Numbered from the stretch's first letter, positions 36,182 to 45,804 are shown. The stretch is 64,000 nucleotides of DNA from Desulfurispira natronophila (GCF_014203025.1 NZ_JACHID010000003.1:154169-218168); one strand, 5' to 3'. A program made the numbers and translations. Notes: generated by a model not told the origin, from the sequence alone.

Positions 36182-37035
36182 GGGGTTTCCTCCGGTAGTG
36201 CTGCTTCATCCAGCTTCACTGGATTCTCTATCAGTACCAGAACCTCCTCCAGGCGATTGACATCTACAAATGGTTTGATTTCTCCCTTGACAAACAAGTC
36301 CGTATCCGGACGAATGTCGCTGATCCTTCCCACCGGCATGCCTGAAGGGAAAACCTGATCAATGCCGCTGGTGAATACCAAGTCCCCCTCATTGCCCTTT
36401 CCCGAAGCAACAAGGTAACGAATGTTCATCGTATCACCATAGCCACCTATGGCCACCAGAGGCTCTCGATGTTCTGACGTCACAGCGCTGACAGCAAACT
36501 TCGGATCAAGAACCGTGAGGATCTGTGAGTATCCAAGAGAGGTCTCGACAATCCGGCCCACAATGCCATGCTGATTGATAACTGGCATATTCACCCGGAT
36601 TCCTTTTTCACGACCCACATCAATGGTGATGGTGCGCTGCCATGATGAAGGGCTGCGCCCTACTACGCGGGCGTAAATATATTCATCTTCAGATTCCTGG
36701 GCATAGTGAAAAAAGCTTCGCAGTTCCCGTAACTCTCGCTGCATTTCATGATAGCGCATAAGTGCTACCTGCGATTCTTTTAGCTCCTGCCGCAAAAGGC
36801 GGTTATTTTCCTCCACTTCACGAAGAAGCACATAACGATCGATAGCCTCACTGGCGCTGCGCTGCGCCGAAGTTAAGGCACTCTGAACAGATCCAGTTAT
36901 GGGCATCAGTAAAACATTGATGGGATTGGCGGGATGCAGGGCACCCGATACCTGCAGGGCAATGATACCTATCAGAAAAAGCGATATAAAAAAGAAGTAC
37001 AAGCGTTTCTTTTTTGCAAAGATAAATTTCAACAA
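36178..37035 (-). CDS. mreC: Rod-shape protein MreC
   Basis: MreC spans the inner membrane once (about residues 12-30) and activates PBP2 from the periplasm. The 285-residue protein has the coiled-coil (about 65-105) and the double beta-barrel core with ARVVGRSPSSWQRTITIDVG, KGIRVNMPVIN, GIVGRIVE and VDVNRLEEVLVL. The start is TTG (37035) behind GGAG with 6-nt spacing. mreB, normally just upstream, is absent here. Confidence 0.95.
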   Translation of the reverse strand: MLKFIFAKKKRLYFFFISLFLIGIIALQVSGALHPANPINVLLMPITGSVQSALTSAQRSASEAIDRYVLLREVEENNRLLRQELKESQVALMRYHEMQRELRELRSFFHYAQESEDEYIYARVVGRSPSSWQRTITIDVGREKGIRVNMPVINQHGIVGRIVETSLGYSQILTVLDPKFAVSAVTSEHREPLVAIGGYGDTMNIRYLVASGKGNEGDLVFTSGIDQVFPSGMPVGRISDIRPDTDLFVKGEIKPFVDVNRLEEVLVLIENPVKLDEAALPEETP

Positions 37036-37331
37036 AGGGAACTCCAGCTATTTAGGAGGCTGATTGCCTTTTTTGCAAGTAAATGCATGGGAAGACACAG
37101 CCGTAAATTCATGAGAATCATTGCGCCAAAGAGAACTGCAAATATGAGCAACTCCATGGTAGCTAACTATTCAGCAGACACAGAGGATTTTCCTCATTTG
37201 TGGCGACGGCATCCAAATGGAAAGCCTTGCCGTAAGTAGTCAGCTCTGATTAAAAACTATAACACGACCAAAGAGCTCCACAAAGGCAAAGTACTGGGTT
37301 TTTACAAGAACCATATAGCGTTTCGTAACTG
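37036..37331. other. Gene-free interval upstream of mreC
   Basis: 296 bp, no ORF judged real and no mreB remnant. It would contain the promoter for the mreC-mreD-mrdA run and the 3' trailer of the DUF1461 gene, but no confident -35/-10 pair or stem plus T-run was found. Confidence 0.5.
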
Positions 37332-38075
37332 CTAAGCTCTATTTCGCTTACCAGACAACCAGTGCCAAACAACTGCATAGAAAAATATAAAGAGGAGCAG
37401 TGCGCTGAGAGCCCATAGAACAGCAATGGCACCAAAGATGTCAGGAGCTTTCATTAACGTAGTCATGAGTGATTCCTGATAGTAAAAAAACCAGGGGTTA
37501 TCAGGGGGGAAAAACCACTCATGCAACTGGTAGAAAACCCGCACCGGTCCCAAAACCAAAACGGCTACTGTCAGCGCCCCACTCCCTCCCGCAATACCAA
37601 GCAAGACGTTTTTGGGGCGGGGTAAGTTACCACCGCAGTACCTAAGCCAGCATAGTCCACCCACTGTTACTACGAGCACGATCACCCCAGCGCGACGCAG
37701 CTTTTGCACTATGGTTGCCACATCCTCCAGGTGCCCCACCTCCTCTGGGCGCAGCAGGGTATTGAGGGGGGTTGCCTTTGAGTCCTGATACTCAATTGCT
37801 GCCATGTCAGTGCGGCCATGGATACCATGGACTATCAAGGCAAAAAGCCGCTGGTGCTCCAGGGAAGTTGTCTGTGCAAAATCTTCTCGATTGTAGTAGT
37901 TCTGGGGGGCGTACTCTTGGATATGGGCTTCAATTTCCAAGGTATGGTGCCAGAGAGGATAGAAGAAGTTGGTCCGGGCCAGGCCATTCCAGCTCAGTAG
38001 TAAAGCACTGCAGAGCAGACCTGCCAAGGCCATCACTCCTGCAATTTGCTGGAGTAGAGAGTGAGGCTTTTTCAT
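37332..38075 (-). CDS. DUF1461 / Lit-like membrane protein
   Basis: The start is set at ATG 38075 (MKKPHSLLQQ) because AGGA stands just upstream and a TM follows; a 26-residue upstream extension has no merit. The 247-residue protein has about five membrane helices and a periplasmic loop after TM1. Family hallmarks of DUF1461 (TIGR01906) are visible: GIHGRTD, LRPEEVGHLEDV, and VFYQLHEWFFPPDNPWFFYY with conserved His. In Firmicutes this family includes Lit, the lipoprotein intramolecular acyltransferase. Its role in a Gram-negative is not established here. Confidence 0.75.
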   Translation of the reverse strand: MKKPHSLLQQIAGVMALAGLLCSALLLSWNGLARTNFFYPLWHHTLEIEAHIQEYAPQNYYNREDFAQTTSLEHQRLFALIVHGIHGRTDMAAIEYQDSKATPLNTLLRPEEVGHLEDVATIVQKLRRAGVIVLVVTVGGLCWLRYCGGNLPRPKNVLLGIAGGSGALTVAVLVLGPVRVFYQLHEWFFPPDNPWFFYYQESLMTTLMKAPDIFGAIAVLWALSALLLFIFFYAVVWHWLSGKRNRA

Positions 38076-38310
38076 AAAACAATCCTGATTTCCACGGGTT
38101 TTATTGGAGAGGTGTCGGAACAGTGGTATATATTGTCCACAATCGTTCAGCAATAGTTGACGGTAACTTGAAACGGGCTCACAACTACCTTGGGGTACTG
38201 CGTGCGAATTTACACATTTTGCTGGCAGCAGTGAATCTTAAGGTCGTTCACAGCAGCCCTGTATACTGTTTTTACTACTTACAATATACTCTATTTTGAC
38301 AAGGTGATCC

Positions 38311-39246
38311 ATGAATATTGCGGTTTTTGGCTATTCCGACTTCACCCGCCGCTGCGTCCAGGAGTTGATGCAAAAAGGGCATCAGGTCCTTCTTCTTTGC
38401 CCCCGTGCCGATCAGGCGCATTTTGAAACCAACGCCATGGCCGAACTGAATGCGGATATCGCCAATTTCGAAAATATGCAAGACCCAAATCTCCTGGATA
38501 TTCTTGCTTCTTTTTCCACCGATTATATTTTCAGCATTATATTTGGATACAAGATTCCCCCGCAAGTGCTGCAGCAAGCCAGGCACGGCAGCATAAATTT
38601 TCATCCGGCTCCGCTGCCAGAATTTCGTACAGCCAACGCCTGGTTCTGGCCTCTGCGCATGGGAGTGAAAGAGTCGGCCATTTGTCTGCACCACATGACC
38701 CAGCAGTGGGACAGCGGCAACGTGATCCTGCGCCTGCCATTTCGACTGGCTCCCTACGAAACCCAGGGGGGCTATGTCAAGCAGGTGGGAGCCATGGCAC
38801 CCACAGTTATTGATAAACTCGAACCCATGCTCCTGAACCCTCCTCTACCTGCCGGAGAAAAACAAGACTCAGGAGCTTACTATCCTCGCGTAACCTTACG
38901 AGATCTCTTTATCGATTTTACCCAGACCACTGTCCAAGTAGAAGATCTGATTCGTGCATGCAACCCGTTTCACCCTGCTCAGACCATGTTTCGGGGAGAG
39001 AATATTGAAATTGTGGAAGCAGAGCTTGTGTCAGGTACCCCTGGACAGCCTGGGGAGTTGCATCGCATTGGCGATAGCCTGCAGGTAAGCTGTCAGGATG
39101 GCAGGCTACAGCTGCATGTGGTTAACGTCCCCCTTACCGGTAGCTACAGCGCTCAGCGCTTTGCCCAGTGCTATGAAGTGAAAACCGGTGAAATGCTGGA
39201 GCCAATCAGCCACTTTCCTCAGTATGCTCACCTGCTGGATCAATAA
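38311..39246 (+). CDS. Formyltransferase-family protein, substrate unknown
   Basis: The 311-residue protein resembles methionyl-tRNA formyltransferase: a Rossmann start (NIAVFGYSDFTRRCVQEL), the THF/active-site loop N-F-H-P-A-P-L-P (canonical N-x-H-x-S-L-L-P), and QWDSGNVI for the catalytic Asp loop. The following segment EFRTANAWFWPL differs from the Fmt 'YRG-x-x-P' form. The C-terminal part (about 205-305) is an Fmt-C-like beta domain. So the formyl acceptor is probably not Met-tRNA. ATG follows AAGGTG. Confidence 0.8.
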   Translation: MNIAVFGYSDFTRRCVQELMQKGHQVLLLCPRADQAHFETNAMAELNADIANFENMQDPNLLDILASFSTDYIFSIIFGYKIPPQVLQQARHGSINFHPAPLPEFRTANAWFWPLRMGVKESAICLHHMTQQWDSGNVILRLPFRLAPYETQGGYVKQVGAMAPTVIDKLEPMLLNPPLPAGEKQDSGAYYPRVTLRDLFIDFTQTTVQVEDLIRACNPFHPAQTMFRGENIEIVEAELVSGTPGQPGELHRIGDSLQVSCQDGRLQLHVVNVPLTGSYSAQRFAQCYEVKTGEMLEPISHFPQYAHLLDQ

Positions 39247-39348
39247 TGTTTGTTGTTTACAGGCGTGCACATGCCTGCTTTCTTGCACACCTCAGCAGCT
39301 TATAGTAGGTTAATGGCCCTTAAAGTAAGCAGGTAAAGGAACCCCCTC

Positions 39349-41712
39349 ATGTGTACCTCTCAACGCGCTCTCGCGGTGCTCGAATACCCTAAAATCAAGG
39401 AATTTCTCAAGTCATTTGTCACTTCGTCTTTGGGTCGGCGTGCCCTTGACGACCTGCAGCCTGGGCAAAGCTACATGGAAGTACGCTCGCGCATCGCAGT
39501 GGGGCAGGAGTTCCTGCTTCTGTGTCGTGACTTTAGCCAGCCTCCCATGGGAGGATTAGAAGATCCTCTTCCGCTGCTGGAAAAAACTGGCACGCAAGGA
39601 CAGATTCTGGAACCGGCAGAGCTGTTCCGACTTTCCACCTTCCTGGCTAGTATCAAAAACCTTAAGGACTACTTTGCGGCCATGGAAGGTGACTTTCCCC
39701 GCAGTCGAGAGATAGGCGGTGACCTCCAACCTTGCGCCGATCTGAAAAGTCGCATTGATATGTGTATCGAAGAAAGTGGGCATATCAGCGATGGTGCATC
39801 AGCGGTGTTACGAAAAGTTCGCCGCGACCTGCGCACCCTGCGCACACGGGTACGCAAGCAAATGGAGCGCTATCTCGGTGATCCCCAGTATAAGGATGTC
39901 ATCATCGATAATATTGTTACTCTACGCCGGGATCGCTACGTCATCCCTCTGCGCTCAAACTTCAAAGGGAAAATTGATGGCATTGTGCTGGATCACTCAG
40001 CCAGCGGTGGGACCTTTTACGTGGAACCAAGGGAGGTGGTAGACGTAAACAACCGTCTTGCAACGTTGCACGCGCAGGAGCGGGAAGAAGAGTATCGTAT
40101 CATCAGTGAGCTCAGCCAGCTGGTGCAGTCTCGCATGAGAGCACTCCAGGCCAATGTAGCTTTGGTTGAGCGCATCGACATGTATATCGGTTTTGCCAAT
40201 TACGCTCTCAAACACGATGGTACCTACCTGGAGACACGACAGTCCCGGGGGTGCTGTTTGCCTGGGTTGCGACACCCTTTACTGGAAAATCCCGTAGCTG
40301 TAGACACACGCCTTGGTGGCGATTTCCCCCCCATGCTTCTTATAACTGGCCCCAATACAGGAGGCAAGACCTTGGCCCTGAAATCAGCCGGGCTGGCAGT
40401 ATTGAGCCACAATAGCGGCATCCCTGTCCTTTGCCGTGAAAATGAAAGCTTTATGGGCTATTTCGCCGCTATCTATGCCGATATAGGTGACGAGCAGTCG
40501 ATAGAGCAAAGCCTCTCTACCTTCAGCAGCCATATCGTCAATATTGCCCACGCCGCCAAGAGTGTTGACGAGCGCTCCCTGGTGCTTCTGGACGAGCTGG
40601 GCAGTGGCACTGACCCCGAAGAAGGCGGAGCCCTGGCTGTCGGCATCCTGCAGTACTTTGCCCAGCGAAAGTGCTGCCTTATGGCTACTACTCACCACAA
40701 CGCTGTCAAGCACTTCGCCCATCGCAACCACCAGGTGGAGAATGCCTGTATGGAGTTTGACAGCCAAACCTTACAGCCCACCTACCGGATACTCTACGGC
40801 CAGCAGGGGCAATCAAGTGCTCTGGATATTGCTGCTCGTTACGGATTACCTCTGGAAATTGTGGACGCAGCTCGCAACTTTCGTGAGTCCAGCACGGGTG
40901 AAGCGGCCCGCACTATTGCTGCTTTGGAGCGCAAGCTGGAGCGGTATGTCAGAGATGATGAGGCCTTCCAAAGCCGATCGCGGCGTCTTGAGCAGGAGCT
41001 GCAGGCTCTGCAGCAGCAAAAGCAGCAACTGCAGCAGCAGAGCTCTCGCAATCTGGAGCAAGCCAGTTTGCAGGCCCGTGATATTGTAAGGCAGGCGCGC
41101 CAGGAGGCGAAACGTTACCTCCAAAACTTGAAAAGCTCCTCTGACCAGGAAGCCAGACGACAGCAAGCCCGGTTCGAATCCATGGCTCAACAGGTCTTTG
41201 CTGATGCCCAGCAGATGGAGCGTAGTCACCTGCAAAAGCTCAGTAATATTGCCGCTGGCGACCAGGTCTACGTCGCCAAGTTACAGCGCGATGGTACGGT
41301 CATTACCGTACGGGGAAAAAAAGCTGAAGTGGAAGTAGGGGGACTACGTACTCAAGTCGGAGTGGATGAATTATTTGCACCTCGCGGCCAGGCTGGGTCA
41401 GCGACAGTCCACACCTCTTCAGGTCATGCCGCAGAGTCGGCTGCTCCAGCTTATGTGGGGCCTCACCATGCTGTATCTCCAGAACTTATGCTGGTAGGTA
41501 AACGGGTAGAGGAGTCTCTGGGCGAACTGGAAGACTACCTTAGCCGTGCCATCAGCGCTGATCTTGATTCCGTGCGAATTATTCACGGCATGGGAACTGG
41601 ACGATTGAAGCGCGCCGTGCGCCACTACCTTGACCAAGTACCTCAGGTAAAAAACTACCGCGACGGGGAGGCTTTCGAGGGAGGTCTGGGTGCTACTGTG
41701 GTGGAGTTGTAA
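39349..41712 (+). CDS. mutS2: MutS2 family ATPase/endonuclease
   Basis: MutS2 suppresses recombination and rescues collided ribosomes. The 787-residue protein has the core/clamp region, Walker A in TGPNTGGKTLALK (about residues 330-345), Walker B LVLLDELGSGTDPEEGGALA, a long Gln-rich coiled coil (about 530-640), a KOW-like stretch and a C-terminal Smr domain with IHGMGTG. The first Smr motif, usually L-D-L-R-G, is L-M-L-V-G (41485-41499), so the nuclease site may be altered. Confidence 0.95.
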   Translation: MCTSQRALAVLEYPKIKEFLKSFVTSSLGRRALDDLQPGQSYMEVRSRIAVGQEFLLLCRDFSQPPMGGLEDPLPLLEKTGTQGQILEPAELFRLSTFLASIKNLKDYFAAMEGDFPRSREIGGDLQPCADLKSRIDMCIEESGHISDGASAVLRKVRRDLRTLRTRVRKQMERYLGDPQYKDVIIDNIVTLRRDRYVIPLRSNFKGKIDGIVLDHSASGGTFYVEPREVVDVNNRLATLHAQEREEEYRIISELSQLVQSRMRALQANVALVERIDMYIGFANYALKHDGTYLETRQSRGCCLPGLRHPLLENPVAVDTRLGGDFPPMLLITGPNTGGKTLALKSAGLAVLSHNSGIPVLCRENESFMGYFAAIYADIGDEQSIEQSLSTFSSHIVNIAHAAKSVDERSLVLLDELGSGTDPEEGGALAVGILQYFAQRKCCLMATTHHNAVKHFAHRNHQVENACMEFDSQTLQPTYRILYGQQGQSSALDIAARYGLPLEIVDAARNFRESSTGEAARTIAALERKLERYVRDDEAFQSRSRRLEQELQALQQQKQQLQQQSSRNLEQASLQARDIVRQARQEAKRYLQNLKSSSDQEARRQQARFESMAQQVFADAQQMERSHLQKLSNIAAGDQVYVAKLQRDGTVITVRGKKAEVEVGGLRTQVGVDELFAPRGQAGSATVHTSSGHAAESAAPAYVGPHHAVSPELMLVGKRVEESLGELEDYLSRAISADLDSVRIIHGMGTGRLKRAVRHYLDQVPQVKNYRDGEAFEGGLGATVVEL

Positions 41713-41837
41713 ATATGTGACGGCTTGCAGCAGCACCTGATGACAGGATGAGTTTATGTCAACGCTTCTCCTTTACATTTGCGACATGTCACAGTATCCT
41801 TGCCAGGTTATGTAAATTTTCGGGAGGATTGCACCCC

Positions 41838-42575
41838 ATGACACGCCTACCTTTTCTTTTTGCCATAGTAGCCATATACACAGTTACCGCCTCACATGCT
41901 TCCACCCAGGATACGAGTACCGCTATGAGCCTGTTTGACCTTCTCTTTATAGGAGCCATAGTCTTTTTTATCGTACGGGCAGTGCGGGGACGCAATACCA
42001 CCGATAAACCACCCCGTGACGACTGGACCATCGGCAACGACTCCCGCTCTGAAACAGGCACAACTGACCGAACGAGCCATTCATCAGCTCCTACCAATAT
42101 CACCCCACTTTACGAAACCGGCCCTTCCCACAAGGGCTTGATAGATATTGAGCGTAGTGACCCGGAATTTTCTGAATCGGAATTTCTTGATGCAGCTCGG
42201 GAGGTATTCAATACCGTTCTGCAAGCAAAGTATAATGAAGAACTTGACCAGGTCAGCTTTCTGATGGATCAGGCCATGCTCAATCAGCTGCAGGAGGACC
42301 AGGAGGAGCTGCACAAGCAAGGCAAGCGAGCCGAGCTTAGTTCGGTCAACATCCACAGCGTCAGCATTGATAACGCTATCCAGCAAATGGGAACCGACTG
42401 TATTACAGTGAAATTCCAGGCCAGCATCTCTTCACTGGTCTTTGACACCCAGGGCGAAGGACAGCCCCAGGAGGAAGTCAATGAGGCAACTGAATACTGG
42501 CGCTTTATGCGCAATATCGGTGAAGCTGCCTGGCAACTGATCGGTGTCTACGATGCCGACGAGTACGAGGACTAG
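41838..42575 (+). CDS. Tim44-like domain membrane protein
   Basis: The ATG at 41838 is chosen for its GGGAGG ribosome site and signal peptide (MTRLPFLFAIVAIYTVTASH); a longer frame from 41748 lacks both. The 245-residue product has a second hydrophobic helix (SLFDLLFIGAIVFFIVRAV), a polar linker and a C-terminal Tim44/MRPL45-like domain (about 125-245) ending in a YWRFMRN...AAWQLIGVYD pattern. Bacterial members are poorly characterised. It is 3 bp before argC, so the two are probably cotranscribed. Confidence 0.85.
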   Translation: MTRLPFLFAIVAIYTVTASHASTQDTSTAMSLFDLLFIGAIVFFIVRAVRGRNTTDKPPRDDWTIGNDSRSETGTTDRTSHSSAPTNITPLYETGPSHKGLIDIERSDPEFSESEFLDAAREVFNTVLQAKYNEELDQVSFLMDQAMLNQLQEDQEELHKQGKRAELSSVNIHSVSIDNAIQQMGTDCITVKFQASISSLVFDTQGEGQPQEEVNEATEYWRFMRNIGEAAWQLIGVYDADEYED

Positions 42576-42578
42576 ATC

Positions 42579-43616
42579 ATGATACGAGCAGCTATTATCG
42601 GCGCCACTGGCTACACTGGCGCCGAGCTCATGCGCATTCTGCTCTTTCACCCCGCCGTGGAACTGGTGGCCATTACCAGCGAAAGCAGCATTGAGCAGCG
42701 GGCCTGTCAACACTATCCCGCTCTCTCCGGTCTTACCGACCTGCGTTTTGAAGCCAACAACCCTGAAAAACTGGCTCCCCAAATAGATGTGGCCTTTTTG
42801 GCCCTGCCCCACGCCGAAGCCATGGAAGCAGCGGTAGACTATCTGCAAAGAGGGGTTCGGGTTATCGATCTCAGCGCCGACTTTCGCCTCAACAGTCCCC
42901 AGCTTTACGAACAGGTGTACGGACGAAAACACATTGCTCCTCAACTATTGGCAAAGAGTGCTTACGGATTAACCGAGCTCAACCGTGAAGCCGTGACAAA
43001 TACCGACCTGGTAGCCAACCCCGGCTGCTACCCCACCTGCGTATTACTGAGCCTGGCTCCCCTGTTTCAGCAACAACTGGCGGCAGATCCCATTATCATC
43101 GACGCCAAGAGTGGCGTCACTGGTGCTGGCAAAAAACTCAACACCCGCACCCAGTTTGCCGAAGCCAACGAAGGCCTCTCGCCCTACGGCGTGGGAGGCC
43201 ACCGCCACCAGCCAGAAATGGTACAGGAGTTGGCCAAGTTAGGCGGTTACGCTCCAGAGGTGGTATTCACTCCCCACCTGCTGCCATTAAGCCGGGGTAT
43301 GCAGAGCACATCCTACGTACCCCTCACTGCAGGAGTCAGCCGCCAACAGGTCGTGGAAGGATACCAGCAATTCTGCGAAAACGAACCTTTTCTCCACTTC
43401 CTGGGGGAGGATATTTTTCCCAATGTGCGTGACGTGCGGGGCTCTAATAATTGCCTGGTAGGTATCCATGTGGACAAGGAGTGCCGACGGGCCATTGTCA
43501 TTGCGGTTATCGATAACTTGGTCAAGGGCGCTTCAGGTGCTGCGGTGCAGAACATGAACCTCATGTTTAACTACCCGGAAGAGGAAGGCCTGCGGGGTAT
43601 TTTCCAGGTACTGTAA
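42579..43616 (+). CDS. argC: N-acetyl-gamma-glutamyl-phosphate reductase ArgC
   Basis: ArgC reduces N-acetylglutamyl phosphate with NADPH in arginine synthesis. The 345-residue protein starts AAIIGATGYTGAELMRIL (nucleotide binding) and has the catalytic cysteine in NPGCYPT, GVTGAGKK, a GVGGHRHQPEM stretch with the catalytic His, and DNLVKGASGAAVQNMNLM. No other arginine gene is adjacent. Confidence 0.98.
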   Translation: MIRAAIIGATGYTGAELMRILLFHPAVELVAITSESSIEQRACQHYPALSGLTDLRFEANNPEKLAPQIDVAFLALPHAEAMEAAVDYLQRGVRVIDLSADFRLNSPQLYEQVYGRKHIAPQLLAKSAYGLTELNREAVTNTDLVANPGCYPTCVLLSLAPLFQQQLAADPIIIDAKSGVTGAGKKLNTRTQFAEANEGLSPYGVGGHRHQPEMVQELAKLGGYAPEVVFTPHLLPLSRGMQSTSYVPLTAGVSRQQVVEGYQQFCENEPFLHFLGEDIFPNVRDVRGSNNCLVGIHVDKECRRAIVIAVIDNLVKGASGAAVQNMNLMFNYPEEEGLRGIFQVL

Positions 43617-43636
43617 AGAAATGCAAGGGGTTGGCT

Positions 43637-44434
43637 GTGCGCCGAACACTGAGCTTGCTGGCTATAGTTATCCTGTCGCTTTTAGTGCTTTCAGCATGTG
43701 GTCCTCGTGACCCTCGCCCCTACTCGCCAGCACGGGGGAAGGACTTTGGAGTTCCGGCCCCCCACGCTCCTGGAACGCTCCGCCCCTACACCATTGACGG
43801 TCAGCGTTACTATCCTGTGGAAAGTGTTTCTACAGGGTTTCGTGAGCGAGGTATTGCCTCTTGGTATGGTCACCCCTTTCACGGCCGCAAAACAAGCAAT
43901 GGTGAAACATACGATATGTATAAGTTTACCGCTGCCCATAAAACTCTTCCCATGAACGTCTACGTCCAGGTGAACAATCTGGATAACGGCAAATCCACTA
44001 TCGTTCGCATCAATGACCGGGGTCCTTTTGCTCCCGGTCGCATTATTGATCTCTCCAAATCAGCTGCCGATCGCATTGATATGGTTAATTCCGGCATTGC
44101 CCAGGTGGAAATCATCGTGCTTGGTTACAATCTGCGGCAGCCTACTGGTCGAGTCGCCCGCTCTCAGTCTTCTGACTTCTATCGGTCACGGGAGATGGTG
44201 GAGCGGGGCAACTTTTCTCTGCAGGTGGGAGCATTTCGCAGTCACGACAGTGCTCAGGCCTATGCGGAAGAACTTCGCCAGCAGCACCCTCACGTTCAGG
44301 TGATTCCTCACAGTACTCCCGATGGCACTATGTACCGAGTTCGGCTTGGCCGCTTTACCAGCCTGGAGACTGCCGAGCTGGAGAGCCAGCGACTGCAGCG
44401 GCGGGGAGTAGAAAACGTTGTGGTAGCGCAATAA
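43637..44434 (+). CDS. rlpA: RlpA-family septal lytic transglycosylase lipoprotein
   Basis: RlpA cuts naked glycan strands. GTG 43637 is preferred over TTG 43631 because AAGGGG then sits 6 nt away. The product (265 residues) has a lipoprotein signal ending in LSAC, a double-psi beta-barrel domain (RGIASWYGHPFHGRKTSNGE ... INDRGPFAPGRIIDLS) and a C-terminal SPOR domain (FSLQVGAFRSHDSAQAYAEE) that binds denuded peptidoglycan at the septum. It lies 20 bp after argC. Confidence 0.94.
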   Translation: MRRTLSLLAIVILSLLVLSACGPRDPRPYSPARGKDFGVPAPHAPGTLRPYTIDGQRYYPVESVSTGFRERGIASWYGHPFHGRKTSNGETYDMYKFTAAHKTLPMNVYVQVNNLDNGKSTIVRINDRGPFAPGRIIDLSKSAADRIDMVNSGIAQVEIIVLGYNLRQPTGRVARSQSSDFYRSREMVERGNFSLQVGAFRSHDSAQAYAEELRQQHPHVQVIPHSTPDGTMYRVRLGRFTSLETAELESQRLQRRGVENVVVAQ

Positions 44435-44454
44435 AATACCACTGGTGAGCGACA

Positions 44455-45804
44455 TTACCGGTTTTTGCTTATATTCACCCTGCTTTCAATAACTACATTG
44501 CGGCCACGGGTTTCCTTGATCCCCAAGCTGGCCAGTAGGGAAAACAAACAGATGCCAAAGCAGAACCAAAGCCCGCGCCGGAAGTCTTCCATGTCGTACC
44601 ACCGCACTCCCTCTACTACTGTTCCACTCCAGCCAATATCCATCACCATGCCAAAACCCGGTTGAATAATTGCCGCTCCCAGAAAGCTGCCAGTATTGAC
44701 CATGGCAATTGCCATACCTGCTGACCAGGGCGGAACAATCTCACGAGCAGCGGGAAAGACAGCCACAAATCCTCCGGCACCAATACCCAGCAGGGTGTAG
44801 AGGGCAAATCCGGAAAGCCCCGGCCCCCAGGGGGTTATAATCAATGCCAGCCACACGCCGCAAGAGAGAGCACAGGAAAAGATAATCGGTGGTTTTCGTC
44901 GCCCCAGTCGATCAGTTATCAGTCCCATGAACAGGCAACTAAAGGCAAAACCCAGCAGTGCGGCGCTGGTATAATACGACGCTTGGGTTCGACTCAAACC
45001 ATGAACCTGTTCCATCAGGGGTACTCCCCAGAGACCGGCAAAGGCCAGCAGACCACCCAGCATCCCTACATTCATCATCATTCCTGCCCAGATGCGGGGA
45101 TTGCGGGATACCTGCACAAAGTCCTTCATCCAGGACTGTTGCCGAGCCGGATGGGACAGCTGTCCCTCAATCTGACGTATGGATGGCAGCCCTGCATCCT
45201 CTGGACGATTGCGCACCACGATCCAGCAGATGGCGGCCAGGGCAATGGACCCCACCCCCGCCAGGGCAAACACCAGGCGCCAGGAAAACACATCCAGCAC
45301 CATTCCCAGCGGAGCCGCGGCCACAACGCCCCCCAGATTACCGATAAAAATCGTCAAACCACTGATTGCCCCGTAGTTACGCTCGCTAAACCACATGGCG
45401 TTGTTTTTCATAAAAGCGACAAAAACCACGGAAACCCCCAGTCCCACCAGCAAGCGACCCGTCATGGCAATAGTGTAGTCGGGAGCGAAGGCGAAGAGCA
45501 GGGAGCCAATTCCGGCCAGCACACTGCCCACAGTCACACAGATACGTGGACCCAGGGTGTCTGCCAGGATCCCCGAAGGAATTTGCATAGCAGTATAGAC
45601 GTAGTAGTACGCTGCCGCTAGGGAACCCAGGGCCGCTGCCGAAGTACCGAAGGCCACCATCATATCACCGGCAATGACCCCCGGGGCCATGCGGTGGAAA
45701 AAGACCGAGATAAAGGCCAGGGCCAGCAGACTGTAAATGGTCCAGCGCAGACGGGAGAAACGCTGCAGTTCGGCACGGCTAATGGTGGAATCAGGCGAGT
45801 TCAC
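44455..45804 (-). CDS. Major facilitator superfamily transporter
   Basis: The 449-residue protein has about 12 membrane helices. The loop 2-3 signature is altered (PSGILADTLGPRICVTVGSV rather than G-x-L-x-D-R-x-G-R-R), while loop 8-9 keeps GLITDRLGRRKPP. The substrate cannot be told. It is translationally coupled (4-nt overlap) to the TauE/SafE gene upstream on the same strand, suggesting a shared transport task. Its 3' end faces rlpA 20 bp away. Confidence 0.88.
   Translation of the reverse strand: MNSPDSTISRAELQRFSRLRWTIYSLLALAFISVFFHRMAPGVIAGDMMVAFGTSAAALGSLAAAYYYVYTAMQIPSGILADTLGPRICVTVGSVLAGIGSLLFAFAPDYTIAMTGRLLVGLGVSVVFVAFMKNNAMWFSERNYGAISGLTIFIGNLGGVVAAAPLGMVLDVFSWRLVFALAGVGSIALAAICWIVVRNRPEDAGLPSIRQIEGQLSHPARQQSWMKDFVQVSRNPRIWAGMMMNVGMLGGLLAFAGLWGVPLMEQVHGLSRTQASYYTSAALLGFAFSCLFMGLITDRLGRRKPPIIFSCALSCGVWLALIITPWGPGLSGFALYTLLGIGAGGFVAVFPAAREIVPPWSAGMAIAMVNTGSFLGAAIIQPGFGMVMDIGWSGTVVEGVRWYDMEDFRRGLWFCFGICLFSLLASLGIKETRGRNVVIESRVNISKNR

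Noticed and set aside
38076..38153. A 26-residue N-terminal extension of the DUF1461 protein
   Set aside because: The inner ATG has a good ribosome site and places a basic residue pair and TM helix at the start as expected.
40990..41080. CAG-rich tract in mutS2 as a repeat expansion
   Set aside because: It encodes the Gln-rich coiled coil usual for MutS2, with mixed codons and no perfect repeat unit.
44983..45002. GGGTTCGACTCAAACC resembles a tRNA T-arm
   Set aside because: It lies inside the conserved MFS coding sequence and no acceptor stem, D-arm or anticodon arm fits around it.
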